From an uncultured Granulosicoccaceae bacterium (GTDB lineage Bacteria > Pseudomonadota > Gammaproteobacteria > Granulosicoccales > Granulosicoccaceae): 64,000 bases of DNA. Of the stretch, positions 26,927-35,649 are shown piece after piece. The notes beneath the pieces are model-generated. The model was not told the origin of the DNA, did not search any database, and saw only the letters and a list, made by a program, of their open reading frames with translations. Every line of letters begins with the position of its first letter. The first letter of the stretch is position 1. The position numbers were made by a program, and so were the translations under genes. Location of the stretch: assembly GCA_938006335.1 (NCBI GenBank), contig CALLMF010000029.1, positions 1-64,000 of the forward strand, written 5' to 3'.

Positions 26927-28099
26927 ATGAAAACGCGTATCGCACTGGCATTGCTTGGCTTGTTGCTCGTCATCGGCATTCTTGGCGGTCTCAAATTCCT
27001 GCAGATTTCGGATCTGATTGCAGCAGGCAAGGAACAACAGTTTCCGCCCATCGTCGTCACCGCGACCGAAGTGCAAAGCAGCGAGTGGGAAACCACGCTC
27101 TCGGCCATCGGTACCCTGGAAGCGGCAAAAGGCGTGGTCATCACAGCCGACGTATCCGGGCAGGTAACGCGCTTGAACTTCGAAGGCGGCGAGACAGTGC
27201 AGGAAGGCGATCTGCTGCTGGAACAGGACTTCGCCTACGAAACCGCGGAGCTCAGCGCCGCCGAGTCTGAGCTGGAACTCGCCGAAAGCAATCTGAGCCG
27301 GGTCTCTCGCTTGCACCGAGACCGCGTGACGACACGAGCAGAATTCGACGCCGCTCAGTCCGCGGCCCTGGCAGCTCGCGCCAGAACCGATGTGATCAGC
27401 GCCACCATCGACAAGAAGCAGATCGTTGCACCCTTCTCCGGGCGGCTCGGCCTAAAGCTCGTCGACATCGGCCAGGAACTTGGACAGGGTGTATCCATCG
27501 TGTCGCTGCAGCGCGCGGATCCGATGCTCGTCAACTTCTCGCTGCCGCAGCAATCCTTGAGCGTTCTTGAAACAGGCATGACCGTACGCGTCACGACCGA
27601 CGCCGTGCCGGATCGGCAATTCCCGGGCTCGGTCACCGCCATCGACACGCAAGTCAACGAGACGACAAGAACCCTGCGCGTACAGGCAACACTGGACTCA
27701 CCCGCCGAAGGCGACGACTACCGGCTCCTGCCCGGCATGTTCGCAAGCGTGGAGGTCGTCCTACCGGATACGCGTCCGGTCACGATCGTGCCGCTATCGG
27801 CGATCAGCTTTGCCACCTTCGGCGACTCTGTCTTCGTCCTGGCGGAACCGCCCGAACCCAACGGAGAACCGCAGCGAGGCCCACCCCCGCAAGCCGGGCC
27901 CGACGGACTGTCCGCGCTGCAGCAGTTCGTACAGCTCGGCGAGCGACGCGGCGACTTTGTCGAAGTGACCCGCGGCCTCGAAGTGGGTCAACAGATTGCC
28001 AAGGATGGGGTCTTCAAACTGCGCAATGGCGCCGCCATCGACATCACCGAAGAAGGTGCGACTTCACCCTCGTTGACGCCGCGACCGGACGATGCATGA
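26927..28099 (+). CDS. RND efflux periplasmic adaptor (membrane fusion protein)
   Basis: The 390-residue protein starts with one N-terminal membrane anchor (IALALLGLLLVIGILGGL) and no lipobox. A lipoyl/hairpin/beta-barrel order follows: VSGQVTRLNFEGGETVQEGD, a coiled-coil hairpin, then KKQIVAPFSGRLGLKLVDIG and RLLPGMFASVEVVLP. It bridges the inner-membrane pump with an outer-membrane channel. A Pro/Gly-rich insertion (EPPEPNGEPQRGPPPQ) lies at about 305-322. The ATG at 26927 precedes the anchor. The pump gene follows after 28 bp. No TolC-type channel is encoded nearby, so one must be shared. Confidence 0.92.
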   Translation: MKTRIALALLGLLLVIGILGGLKFLQISDLIAAGKEQQFPPIVVTATEVQSSEWETTLSAIGTLEAAKGVVITADVSGQVTRLNFEGGETVQEGDLLLEQDFAYETAELSAAESELELAESNLSRVSRLHRDRVTTRAEFDAAQSAALAARARTDVISATIDKKQIVAPFSGRLGLKLVDIGQELGQGVSIVSLQRADPMLVNFSLPQQSLSVLETGMTVRVTTDAVPDRQFPGSVTAIDTQVNETTRTLRVQATLDSPAEGDDYRLLPGMFASVEVVLPDTRPVTIVPLSAISFATFGDSVFVLAEPPEPNGEPQRGPPPQAGPDGLSALQQFVQLGERRGDFVEVTRGLEVGQQIAKDGVFKLRNGAAIDITEEGATSPSLTPRPDDA

Positions 28100-28127
28100 T
28101 GCGCCCGCGGAATCTGGAATTGCACGG

Positions 28128-31100
28128 ATGAGCTTCACTGACATCTTCGTCAAGCGGCCGGTCCTGGCGGTGGTCATCAGCCTGCTGATTCTGCTCGCCG
28201 GTATCCAGGCGGTGTCGCAACTGTCGGTGCGCCAGTACCCACGCAACGACAACGCCACGGTCACCATCAACACTGCCTACATCGGGGCCAGCGCAGAGCT
28301 TGTGCGCGGTTTCATCTCCACACCGATCGAGCGTGCAGTTGCCGGCGCCGAAGGTGTGGATTACGTGAGCTCGGAAAGCGCGCAGGGTCTGTCGACCGTG
28401 AGTGTTCGCCTGGAGCTCAACTACGATCCGATACGGGCTCTCTCGGAGATCACCGCCAAGATCAATCAGGTGCGAGGCGACCTCCCGACAGAAGCGGAGG
28501 TGCCGACCATCACCGTCGAGTCAGCCGATAGCGCGTTCGCTGCTGCCTACCTGTCGTTTACATCCGACATTCTCGAACCCAACCAGGTCACCGACTTCCT
28601 CGATCGGATCGTGCAACCGCGGCTCGCCGGCCAACCCGGTGTGCAACGAGCCGAGATACTCGGCGGTCGCACCTTCGCGATGCGCGTCTGGCTGGACCCG
28701 GAACTGCTCGGCGCCTACGGGATCACGCCACTTGAAGTGCGTACGGCCCTCGGTGCCAACAACTATCTGGCTGCACTCGGGCGGACCAAGGGGCAGCTGG
28801 TTGAAGTCAATCTCTCAGCCAACACCAACCTCACCACCGTCGAGGACTTCCAGAATCTGGTGATTCGTTCGGAGAACGACGCCATCATCCGGATCCGGGA
28901 TGTCGGCTATGTCGAACTCGGTGCGGCCAATACGGATGTGCAAGTCCGGTACTCCGGTCAGAACGCGATCTTCATGGGCATCTTTCCACTGCCCAATGCC
29001 AACGTACTGGACGTGCTGGCTGCGGTGCGTGAAGAACTCGATGACATCCGGGCAGAACTGCCCTCGGGTCTCGATGCCAACATCGCCTACGACTCGACCG
29101 AATACATCCAGAGTTCCATCAGGGAAGTCGCCATAACGCTGGCGGAGACCCTCGTGATCGTGATGCTGGTGATCTTCCTGTTTCTCGGATCCCTGCGGTC
29201 GGTGATCGTACCGATTGTCGCCATACCGATCTCATTGATTGGCGCGGTGTTTCTGATGCAGATGTTCGGCTTCAGCATCAACCTGTTGACCTTGCTCGCG
29301 ATCGTGCTATCGGTCGGCCTGGTGGTGGACGACGCCATCGTGGTCGTCGAGAACGTGGAGCGCCACATCGACAACGGCATGAAACGCACCGAGGCAGCCA
29401 TACGAGGTGCGCGCGAGCTTCTCGGGCCGGTGATCGCGATGACGGCAACGCTGGTAGCGGTCTACCTGCCGATCGGTCTGCAAGGCGGTTTGACCGGCTC
29501 GCTGTTTCGCGAGTTTGCCTTCACGCTGGCAGGCGCCGTCACCATATCCGGCATCGTTGCGGTGACCTTGTCACCGATGATGTCCGCCGCCTTGCTGCGC
29601 GAAGGTGAAAGCAAACGCGGCTTTGCCGGTCGCGTCAACCGCGTGTTTTCGCGCGTACGCGACAGTTACGACAGGCTACTGGCCGGCACGCTCAAGTTCC
29701 GCCCGGCGGTCTACATCGTGTGGATTGTCATTACCCTGTTGTGCGTACCGATGTTTATCCTCTCGGCCAAGGAGCTGGCCCCAACGGAAGATCAGGGCGT
29801 GATCTTCGGCATTGTCGATGGGTCTGGCAACGCCACTATCGATGCCGCAAGTCTGTATGCCAGCGAAGCGGACAAGGCGTTCCAGAGTGTTGACGAAACC
29901 GCCTTCACCTTCCAGATCACCTTCCCCAATGGTGGCTTTGGCGGCATGGTGCTGGACGAGTGGGACGATCGCGATCGCAGCGTCTTCGAGATCAAGCCCG
30001 AGATTGCCGAAAAGCTCAACAACATAGCCGGGCTCAGCATGTTTCCGGTGACGCCCGCCGCGCTGCCTGGCGGCGGCGATTTTCCGGTGGAGTTCGTCAT
30101 CGCCTCGAATGCACCGGTGGAAGAAATCCTTGGCTACGCCCAACAGATACAACTCAAGGCCATTCAATCTGAGCTGTTTGCCTTCCCGCCGATCATCGAT
30201 ACAAAGCTCGATCGTGCCGAATCCCGACTGGTGCTTGACCGCGAGCGAGTGGCGGACCTCGGACTCACCATGCAACAGGTAGGCACCGATGTCGGCACCC
30301 TGCTTGGAGGCGGTTACGTCAACCGCTTTGAAATCGACGGACGAAGCTACCAGGTCATCCCGCAGGCCTTGCGTGCCGAGCGGCTGAATCCAGAGCAGCT
30401 CAAGGAAATTTACGTCACCGGCCCAAACAATACACCCATACAACTCGGCGCTCTGGCGTCAATCGAGAACTCCACGGTGCCGCGTTCACTCAAACGCTTT
30501 CAGCAACTGAATGCAGTGAAACTGTCCGGTGTCACGATCACCACCCTGGACAAAGCTCTGGCGTTCCTCGAGGATGCTGCAGCTGAAGTACTGCCAGGTG
30601 GGTATTCCCTTGATTACACCGGAGAGTCCCGACAGCTTCGACTCGAGGGCAACAAGTTCCTGCCTGCCTTCGCCCTTGCCGTCGTGTTGATCTACCTCAC
30701 GCTGGCAGCGCAGTTCAACAGCTTTCGCGATCCCTTCGTGATACTGGCAGGCTCGGTGCCACTTGCGATGTTCGGCGCGCTTGTCTTCACGTTCCTCAAG
30801 ATGCCGAATCCGGAGATGCCCTACTGGACCAACAGCTTTACCACCACGCTCAACATCTACTCGCAGGTGGGTCTGGTCACCTTGATCGGCCTGGTGGCCA
30901 AGAACGGTATCCTGGTGGTGGAATTCGCCAAGCAGATGCAGCAACTGGGCTTGAGTAAACTCGCCGCGATAAAAGCCGCGGGCAGCACACGCTTTCGCCC
31001 CATCCTGATGACCACCTTCGCAACGGTTGCAGGCCACTTTCCACTGGTACTGGTCAGCGGTGCGGGAGCGGAGGCCCGCAACTCGATTGGCCTGGTACTG

Positions 31101-31217
31101 GTCGGCGGCATGGCCATCGGCACGATGTTCACGCTGTTCGTGATTCCGTCAATCTACATGCTCATCGCGCGCGATCTTGGGGGCACACTGACTGAACTCC
31201 CTGAAGAGGCCAGGTAG
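28128..31217 (+). CDS. RND multidrug efflux pump, inner-membrane permease (AcrB/MexF-like)
   Basis: The 1029-residue protein has the HAE1-RND layout: MSFTDIFVKRPVLAVVISLL at the start, twelve helices in two halves, the proton-relay pair in GLVVDDAIVVVENVERH, and the relay lysine in GLVAKNGILVVEFAK. It exports drugs or other amphiphiles, driven by protons. An upstream in-frame codon at 28092 overlaps the adaptor, but the conserved start is the ATG at 28128. It ends in a convergent arrangement with ynjF, with a hairpin between. Confidence 0.95.
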   Translation: MSFTDIFVKRPVLAVVISLLILLAGIQAVSQLSVRQYPRNDNATVTINTAYIGASAELVRGFISTPIERAVAGAEGVDYVSSESAQGLSTVSVRLELNYDPIRALSEITAKINQVRGDLPTEAEVPTITVESADSAFAAAYLSFTSDILEPNQVTDFLDRIVQPRLAGQPGVQRAEILGGRTFAMRVWLDPELLGAYGITPLEVRTALGANNYLAALGRTKGQLVEVNLSANTNLTTVEDFQNLVIRSENDAIIRIRDVGYVELGAANTDVQVRYSGQNAIFMGIFPLPNANVLDVLAAVREELDDIRAELPSGLDANIAYDSTEYIQSSIREVAITLAETLVIVMLVIFLFLGSLRSVIVPIVAIPISLIGAVFLMQMFGFSINLLTLLAIVLSVGLVVDDAIVVVENVERHIDNGMKRTEAAIRGARELLGPVIAMTATLVAVYLPIGLQGGLTGSLFREFAFTLAGAVTISGIVAVTLSPMMSAALLREGESKRGFAGRVNRVFSRVRDSYDRLLAGTLKFRPAVYIVWIVITLLCVPMFILSAKELAPTEDQGVIFGIVDGSGNATIDAASLYASEADKAFQSVDETAFTFQITFPNGGFGGMVLDEWDDRDRSVFEIKPEIAEKLNNIAGLSMFPVTPAALPGGGDFPVEFVIASNAPVEEILGYAQQIQLKAIQSELFAFPPIIDTKLDRAESRLVLDRERVADLGLTMQQVGTDVGTLLGGGYVNRFEIDGRSYQVIPQALRAERLNPEQLKEIYVTGPNNTPIQLGALASIENSTVPRSLKRFQQLNAVKLSGVTITTLDKALAFLEDAAAEVLPGGYSLDYTGESRQLRLEGNKFLPAFALAVVLIYLTLAAQFNSFRDPFVILAGSVPLAMFGALVFTFLKMPNPEMPYWTNSFTTTLNIYSQVGLVTLIGLVAKNGILVVEFAKQMQQLGLSKLAAIKAAGSTRFRPILMTTFATVAGHFPLVLVSGAGAEARNSIGLVLVGGMAIGTMFTLFVIPSIYMLIARDLGGTLTELPEEAR

Positions 31218-31242
31218 CGAGCACGACTGATCGTTGCTCGCT
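31216..31242. terminator. Hairpin between the convergent RND pump and ynjF
   Basis: AGCGAGCACGA pairs with TCG(T)TGCTCGCT around a CTGA loop, 11 bp with one bulged T. It overlaps both stop codons. Neither side has a strong T run, so it is a possible bidirectional terminator or 3'-end stabiliser. Confidence 0.45.
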
Positions 31243-31856
31243 CAGCGCTTTGCCGCCAAGGTTCGGTAACCGGATAGCACACGGTTGATCGTGGTGACCA
31301 CACACACCGCAGCGAACACCCACGCAATCACCGCGAAGCTAGCGGGCAGCAAGCACATCAACGCGAAGGCAACGATCGTCTCGGTGCCCTCGGCGAGTCC
31401 ATCGATGTACGAGAGTCCCTTGTACTCGAATTGCATCGGCGTGCCACCGTGCTTGTCGGCCTGGCCAGCAAACGCGAGAAAACTTGCACCGGTGCCCACA
31501 AAGGAGGCAACAAGAACGGCTGCAGGCAGGGCATTGCTTGCAGGATCGTGAAGCGCAAAGCCCACGGGAAACAGCGCATAGAAAATGAAATCCAGCACGA
31601 TGTCGAGGAATGCGCCTGCATCCGTTGGACCGTTGATACGGGCAAGTTCTCCATCCAGACCGTCGGCAAGACGTCCGAGCAACAACATCACCAAAGCCAG
31701 CCACATCATCCCTGAGGCCACTGCCAGTACGGCACACAGTCCTACTGCAAACCCGGCGACTGTCATCACGTCGGCAGTGATACCGCGCTTGTGCAAACGT
31801 ATCGCAGCATGCGCCAGCACGGGCCTCAATCGAGGCACCACATGCTTGTCAAGCAT
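31242..31856 (-). CDS. ynjF: CDP-alcohol phosphatidyltransferase family protein (YnjF-like)
   Basis: The 204-residue membrane protein carries the CDP-alcohol phosphotransferase motif DGLDGELAR followed by GAFLDIVLD (D-G-x2-A-R ... G-x3-D-x3-D), with about five helices. It should transfer a phosphoalcohol from CDP-diacylglycerol or a CDP-alcohol; the actual substrate is unknown for YnjF. The ATG at 31854-31856 overlaps the end of the upstream ABC ATPase by 8 bp. As in E. coli ynjABCDEF, it ends an operon with ABC transporter genes, but the ynjE sulfurtransferase is absent here. Confidence 0.85.
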   Translation of the reverse strand: MLDKHVVPRLRPVLAHAAIRLHKRGITADVMTVAGFAVGLCAVLAVASGMMWLALVMLLLGRLADGLDGELARINGPTDAGAFLDIVLDFIFYALFPVGFALHDPASNALPAAVLVASFVGTGASFLAFAGQADKHGGTPMQFEYKGLSYIDGLAEGTETIVAFALMCLLPASFAVIAWVFAAVCVVTTINRVLSGYRTLAAKR

Positions 31857-32529
31857 CACCAGCCCCTTGCGCGGAATACACACCCGACTGCGCGATCTGC
31901 CCGCGCGCCTGAATCTCGAGCACCCTGGCACCATCAGGAACATCAGCCAGGTCATGCGTTACCAGCAACACGGGCAACGCCGCTGACTGCGCCCAGGTAA
32001 ATTGACGAATCTGTTCGCGACGCGCGGCATCGAGGCGCGAGAAGGGCTCATCCAGCAGCAGCACGGCAGGTTCGGACATCAACGTGCGTAGCAAACTGAC
32101 TCGAGCGCGCTGACCTCCCGACAGCGTCGCCGGATCACGATCGGCGAAACCGCCCAGCCCCGCGTGCTCGAGACTCTCTTCTATCCGGTGTCGCCTATCG
32201 TGGCGGCCGCCGGCTCGCAAACCAAACAACAGGTTGTCTGCAACACTCATGTGCGGGAACAGATAGTCGGACTGCAATACCAGACCGATGCGACGTCGCT
32301 CGGTTGCCAGATTATCGACACGATTGCCGTCGATGGTTGCGGTACCTCTGCTGGAAAATCCTGGCGGTAGCGTTCCGGTCAACCAGCTCAGCAAGGTGGA
32401 TTTCCCGCAGCCGCTGGGCCCCATGACTACCAGTACCTCGCCTGCGGCAATCGAAAAACTCATGTGTTCGATCAGTGGCGCGCCATCCGGTGGAGCGACG
32501 CACACATCATTGACCTCGAGCACCGTCAT
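31849..32529 (-). CDS. ynjD: ABC transporter ATPase (YnjD-like)
   Basis: The 226-residue ATPase has Walker A GPSGCGKS at 37-44, signature LSGGQRARVSLLR, Walker B VLLLDEPFSRLD and the H-loop LLVTHDLAD. It is short, with no C-terminal regulatory domain, like E. coli YnjD. It powers import through the YnjC-like permease. Its start overlaps the permease stop by four bases and its end overlaps ynjF. Confidence 0.88.
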   Translation of the reverse strand: MTVLEVNDVCVAPPDGAPLIEHMSFSIAAGEVLVVMGPSGCGKSTLLSWLTGTLPPGFSSRGTATIDGNRVDNLATERRRIGLVLQSDYLFPHMSVADNLLFGLRAGGRHDRRHRIEESLEHAGLGGFADRDPATLSGGQRARVSLLRTLMSEPAVLLLDEPFSRLDAARREQIRQFTWAQSAALPVLLVTHDLADVPDGARVLEIQARGQIAQSGVYSAQGAGDA

Positions 32530-34187
32530 GCTCGATTCACCGAGGCTGCCATGCGGCGTTTGCCCTGCCAGGCCACAGCCGCCGCAAAGGCCAACAGCGG
32601 CAGCAAGGACTGCAACACCGCCAGCGTCGACATGCTCCGCCTGTCCATTCCACCTTGTCCTGCAACGAGTTCAGTAGCAAGCGTAGCTTGTCGACCCGCT
32701 CCGAGAAGCAGAGTGGGCAGATACTGCGCCACACTGACCGAGGCCGCGACCGCTGCGGCTTGCGCGACCGGCCCTGCCAGCAAGGGTAGACGTATTCTCC
32801 AGAGGGTCTTCCAGTATCCCGCCCCGAGGGTGGCTGCGGCATGTGCCCAACGCGGGTCCAGCTCACGCCACGACGAGGCAAGAATCAGCACCACATACGG
32901 TAGCGCGTAGAACCAGTGCGCGTGCAACACAAGCCACCAGCTTCCCTCCACCCCGGACCAGATGGCCGCTACCTGCCAACCGAACAACAGCGCCGTCTGG
33001 GGAATCAGCAGCGGCAGGTACCACAGCGTATCGATACGCGGCATCCGGCCGCGTCGCTCGGCCTCGAGCCAGATGATACCGGCGACCACCGCAAGCACGG
33101 CGGTCAGCACGGCAAAGCCGATCGTCGACAAGGACGGATCCAGAATGCTGCCAGCGCGTCGGACCCAGTGGTCGAGTGTCCACTGCGACGGCCAGGCGTC
33201 CGGGAAACGCCAGCGTCGGGCAAGGCTCCACAGGGGTAGTACCACCAGCGACAGCATCCCCATGACCATCACGATCAAGGCCACACCCTGCCCAAGCACG
33301 CGCGCAGATGCAAAGCCATGCCCGCGCTGCCCATTGCGTCGACGTGCGGCAGCCACATGGCCCAACAGCGCCTCGATCATCAACACGCTGATCGCCACAA
33401 GCGCAACCAGTATCGCGAGCAGCAACGCACCGGTGGATGCCAGCGTTCGGGTTGCAGGATCACTGACCAGCTGCACCAACCACACCGCAAGCGTGGGCGG
33501 ATGCCCGGGCCCAAGCAGAATCGCCATGTCGACGACCGCCAGATTGAAGGCAAGGATCACCAGGAAGGTCAGTCGCACCCGCGGCCACAAGCGTGGCAGT
33601 ATCAACCGACTCCAGCTACGTGCTGGCGAGTAGCCGAGAGTCCGACCGATACGCAAGGCAGCGTCCACATCGAGGCTGCGAAGCTGCGCTGCGCAGGCCA
33701 GCACCAGGAACGGCGTCTCCTTGATGACGAGACCGATCACCAGGCTCCAGCCCGAGGCGTCCGGTACCGTCCAGGCCACTGGCGGTCGGTCAAAGCCGGT
33801 CAACCACGGTGAAAACCACCGCAGGATCCATCCACTGGGTGCCAGCAGGAAGGCAATGCCAACGGCAATTGCAGCATGCGGCACGGCAAGCAGCGGAGGC
33901 AACGCCGCCATCAAGGCACGCCACACGCGCGTACCATGTGCCGAGACCAGAATCACGACCGTGAGTGCGACGACGAGCGTTGACGACACGACGCCGGTGA
34001 ACAGCGTCAAGTTCAACGCAGGCCCGAGGCGCGGGTCGGAGAACAGCCGCGTGATTGCCGCACGTAGGCCATCACCGGACCCGGCCTGCCAGATCGTGCC
34101 GAAGACCCCCAGCATCAACGGCGCGAGAAAACACGACGCGACCAGCAGCGCAACACCGGGCAAGCCGTTGTGCGCTCGAGACATCAT
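32526..34187 (-). CDS. ynjC: ABC importer permease, fused double permease (YnjC-like)
   Basis: The protein is about 553 residues with twelve predicted helices in two BPD-type halves, like ThiP/FbpB and E. coli YnjC. EAA-loop-like segments are found near LRIGRTLGYSPARSWSRLILP and AHAAATLGAGYWKTLWRIRLP. It forms the whole channel alone. Three start codons are in tandem (GTG 34190, ATG 34187, ATG 34184); the first ATG is used. It lies about 60 bp after ynjB. Confidence 0.87.
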   Translation of the reverse strand: MMSRAHNGLPGVALLVASCFLAPLMLGVFGTIWQAGSGDGLRAAITRLFSDPRLGPALNLTLFTGVVSSTLVVALTVVILVSAHGTRVWRALMAALPPLLAVPHAAIAVGIAFLLAPSGWILRWFSPWLTGFDRPPVAWTVPDASGWSLVIGLVIKETPFLVLACAAQLRSLDVDAALRIGRTLGYSPARSWSRLILPRLWPRVRLTFLVILAFNLAVVDMAILLGPGHPPTLAVWLVQLVSDPATRTLASTGALLLAILVALVAISVLMIEALLGHVAAARRRNGQRGHGFASARVLGQGVALIVMVMGMLSLVVLPLWSLARRWRFPDAWPSQWTLDHWVRRAGSILDPSLSTIGFAVLTAVLAVVAGIIWLEAERRGRMPRIDTLWYLPLLIPQTALLFGWQVAAIWSGVEGSWWLVLHAHWFYALPYVVLILASSWRELDPRWAHAAATLGAGYWKTLWRIRLPLLAGPVAQAAAVAASVSVAQYLPTLLLGAGRQATLATELVAGQGGMDRRSMSTLAVLQSLLPLLAFAAAVAWQGKRRMAASVNRA

Positions 34188-34250
34188 CACGCCAACGACA
34201 TGGTCTGCAACACGCTGGTGCGGCCTGTCACCGACCTTCGGTACGCAGCG

Positions 34251-35453
34251 TCAGGGAGCGTAACGCGTGAGCCACTCGCTCTCGAGTGCGCCGGCCCACG
34301 ACGCATGCGGTTCTGGCAGGACGCTCCCGGAACCGATGGGCAGAGCCCAGGGTCCAAGATCGATGGACTCGAAGGCATCACGTGCACTGGCATCCAGCTG
34401 CGACATGTCGAGCACCGTCGGATCGCCCCAGTATTCTGGGTCAGCCTTGCGAGACTGTGCTTCAGGCGACAACAGGAAGTTAGCCACCACCATCGCGCCG
34501 GCATCAGCGCTGGCATTCCAGGGAATGGCCACGAAATGCGTATTGCCTATGGTGCCTTGATCGAACACATAGGTTCTAACCGATTCCGGCAGTTGCCCGC
34601 TTCGAACTGCAGCACTGGCCTCGTTGGGATTGAACGACAAGGCGATGTCCACCTCGCCATCGTCGAGCATCTGCCGGGTGGCCTCGCCATTGACAGGCCA
34701 GGTACGCCCTTCACCTCGAAGCTGCGGGTGCAAGCGGTCGAGGTACTCCCAGAGCGGCGCGGTAACGTCGTCGAAGTCCGCTGCATCCGCAGGCTTGGCC
34801 AGCGCATCACGATCGCCAGTGAGTTCGTACAGCACCTGCTTCAGAAACGTGGTGCCGTGAAAGGCGGGAGGTGCCGGATAGACAAAGCGCCCACCCTCCT
34901 CGACAAATGCGAGCAACTCAGACGCCGAGCGCGGCGGCTCCGGCACTGTGGCCATGTCATTGATGAGCACCAGCTGCGCGCCACCCCAAGGCGACTCCAA
35001 CCCGTCGACCGGGACGGAGAAGTCGTACAGGACCGAGGGCGAGTCCTTGACCAAGGACGCATTGGGCAGCATGTCAGCGAAGGCGCCCCACAGCATGTCG
35101 CCACGCTTCAATGCCGCAAAGTTTTCTCCGTTCACCCACATCAGATCGACCTTGCCGTCACTGTCGCGACCCGCTGCCTTGGCGGCATCCAGCTGAGCGA
35201 CGATCTCGGCGATGTCGCCGATCTTGACGTGCTTCAGGGTAACGCCATGCTCGCGCTCGATCTCCGTAGCTGCCCAGTCGAGATAGGCATTGATGCGATC
35301 ACTACCGCCCCATGCGTTGAACCAAACGGTCTGCCCACGAGCCTCCTCGAGCACTTCCTCCCAGGAGCTGTCCGGTTCCACGGCGAGGGCCACAAGGGGG
35401 ACGGCGGTCAGGCAGGCGAAAACGAGGACGCGGAGGGGCCGGAGGACATTCAT
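34251..35453 (-). CDS. ynjB: ABC transporter substrate-binding protein (YnjB-like)
   Basis: The 400-residue protein has a signal peptide (LRVLVFACLTAVPLVALA, cleavage near residue 24). The mature part starts with WEEVLEEARGQTVWFNAWGGSD, the characteristic region of YnjB-type binding proteins. It resembles thiamine, iron and sulfate binding proteins, but the ligand of YnjB is not established. The ATG at 35451-35453 is chosen over a frame to 35489. It is the first gene of ynjBCDF; its 196-bp upstream region has a small hairpin (35521-35535) but no recognised riboswitch. Confidence 0.87.
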   Translation of the reverse strand: MNVLRPLRVLVFACLTAVPLVALAVEPDSSWEEVLEEARGQTVWFNAWGGSDRINAYLDWAATEIEREHGVTLKHVKIGDIAEIVAQLDAAKAAGRDSDGKVDLMWVNGENFAALKRGDMLWGAFADMLPNASLVKDSPSVLYDFSVPVDGLESPWGGAQLVLINDMATVPEPPRSASELLAFVEEGGRFVYPAPPAFHGTTFLKQVLYELTGDRDALAKPADAADFDDVTAPLWEYLDRLHPQLRGEGRTWPVNGEATRQMLDDGEVDIALSFNPNEASAAVRSGQLPESVRTYVFDQGTIGNTHFVAIPWNASADAGAMVVANFLLSPEAQSRKADPEYWGDPTVLDMSQLDASARDAFESIDLGPWALPIGSGSVLPEPHASWAGALESEWLTRYAP

Positions 35454-35520
35454 TGCTTGGGGGTTCAGTCGGGATGGGGACGGTGGCACAGGCTGCTGGT
35501 GCAGGCAGACACTAGTGGTC

Positions 35521-35535
35521 TGTCCCGTAGGGACA
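35521..35535. repeat. Small hairpin in the ynjB leader
   Basis: TGTCCC-GTA-GGGACA forms a 6-bp stem with a three-base loop about 70-80 bp upstream of ynjB. It has no T tract. The surrounding 196 bp between ynjB and the esterase gene shows no TPP-type core (CTGAGA with ACCTGA), which one might expect before a thiamine-like importer. Confidence 0.3.
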
Positions 35536-35649
35536 ACACCGACCCTGTTTCAGTTCCCCTGCGTCAGTACCCATAGTGAGCCCCGACCAGAACATGAGCC
35601 CTGGCGAGTCACACCCGAACGATCGGGCCCGACACCGCAGCGCTGCGAC

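Noticed and set aside
34170-35576. A 468-codon plus-strand open frame over ynjB
   Set aside because: It is antisense to a clear binding-protein gene, has no domain, and reflects high GC content.
35454-35649. Possible TPP riboswitch upstream of ynjB
   Set aside because: The family resembles thiamine importers, but neither the CTGAGA nor the ACCTGA core is present in a riboswitch arrangement.
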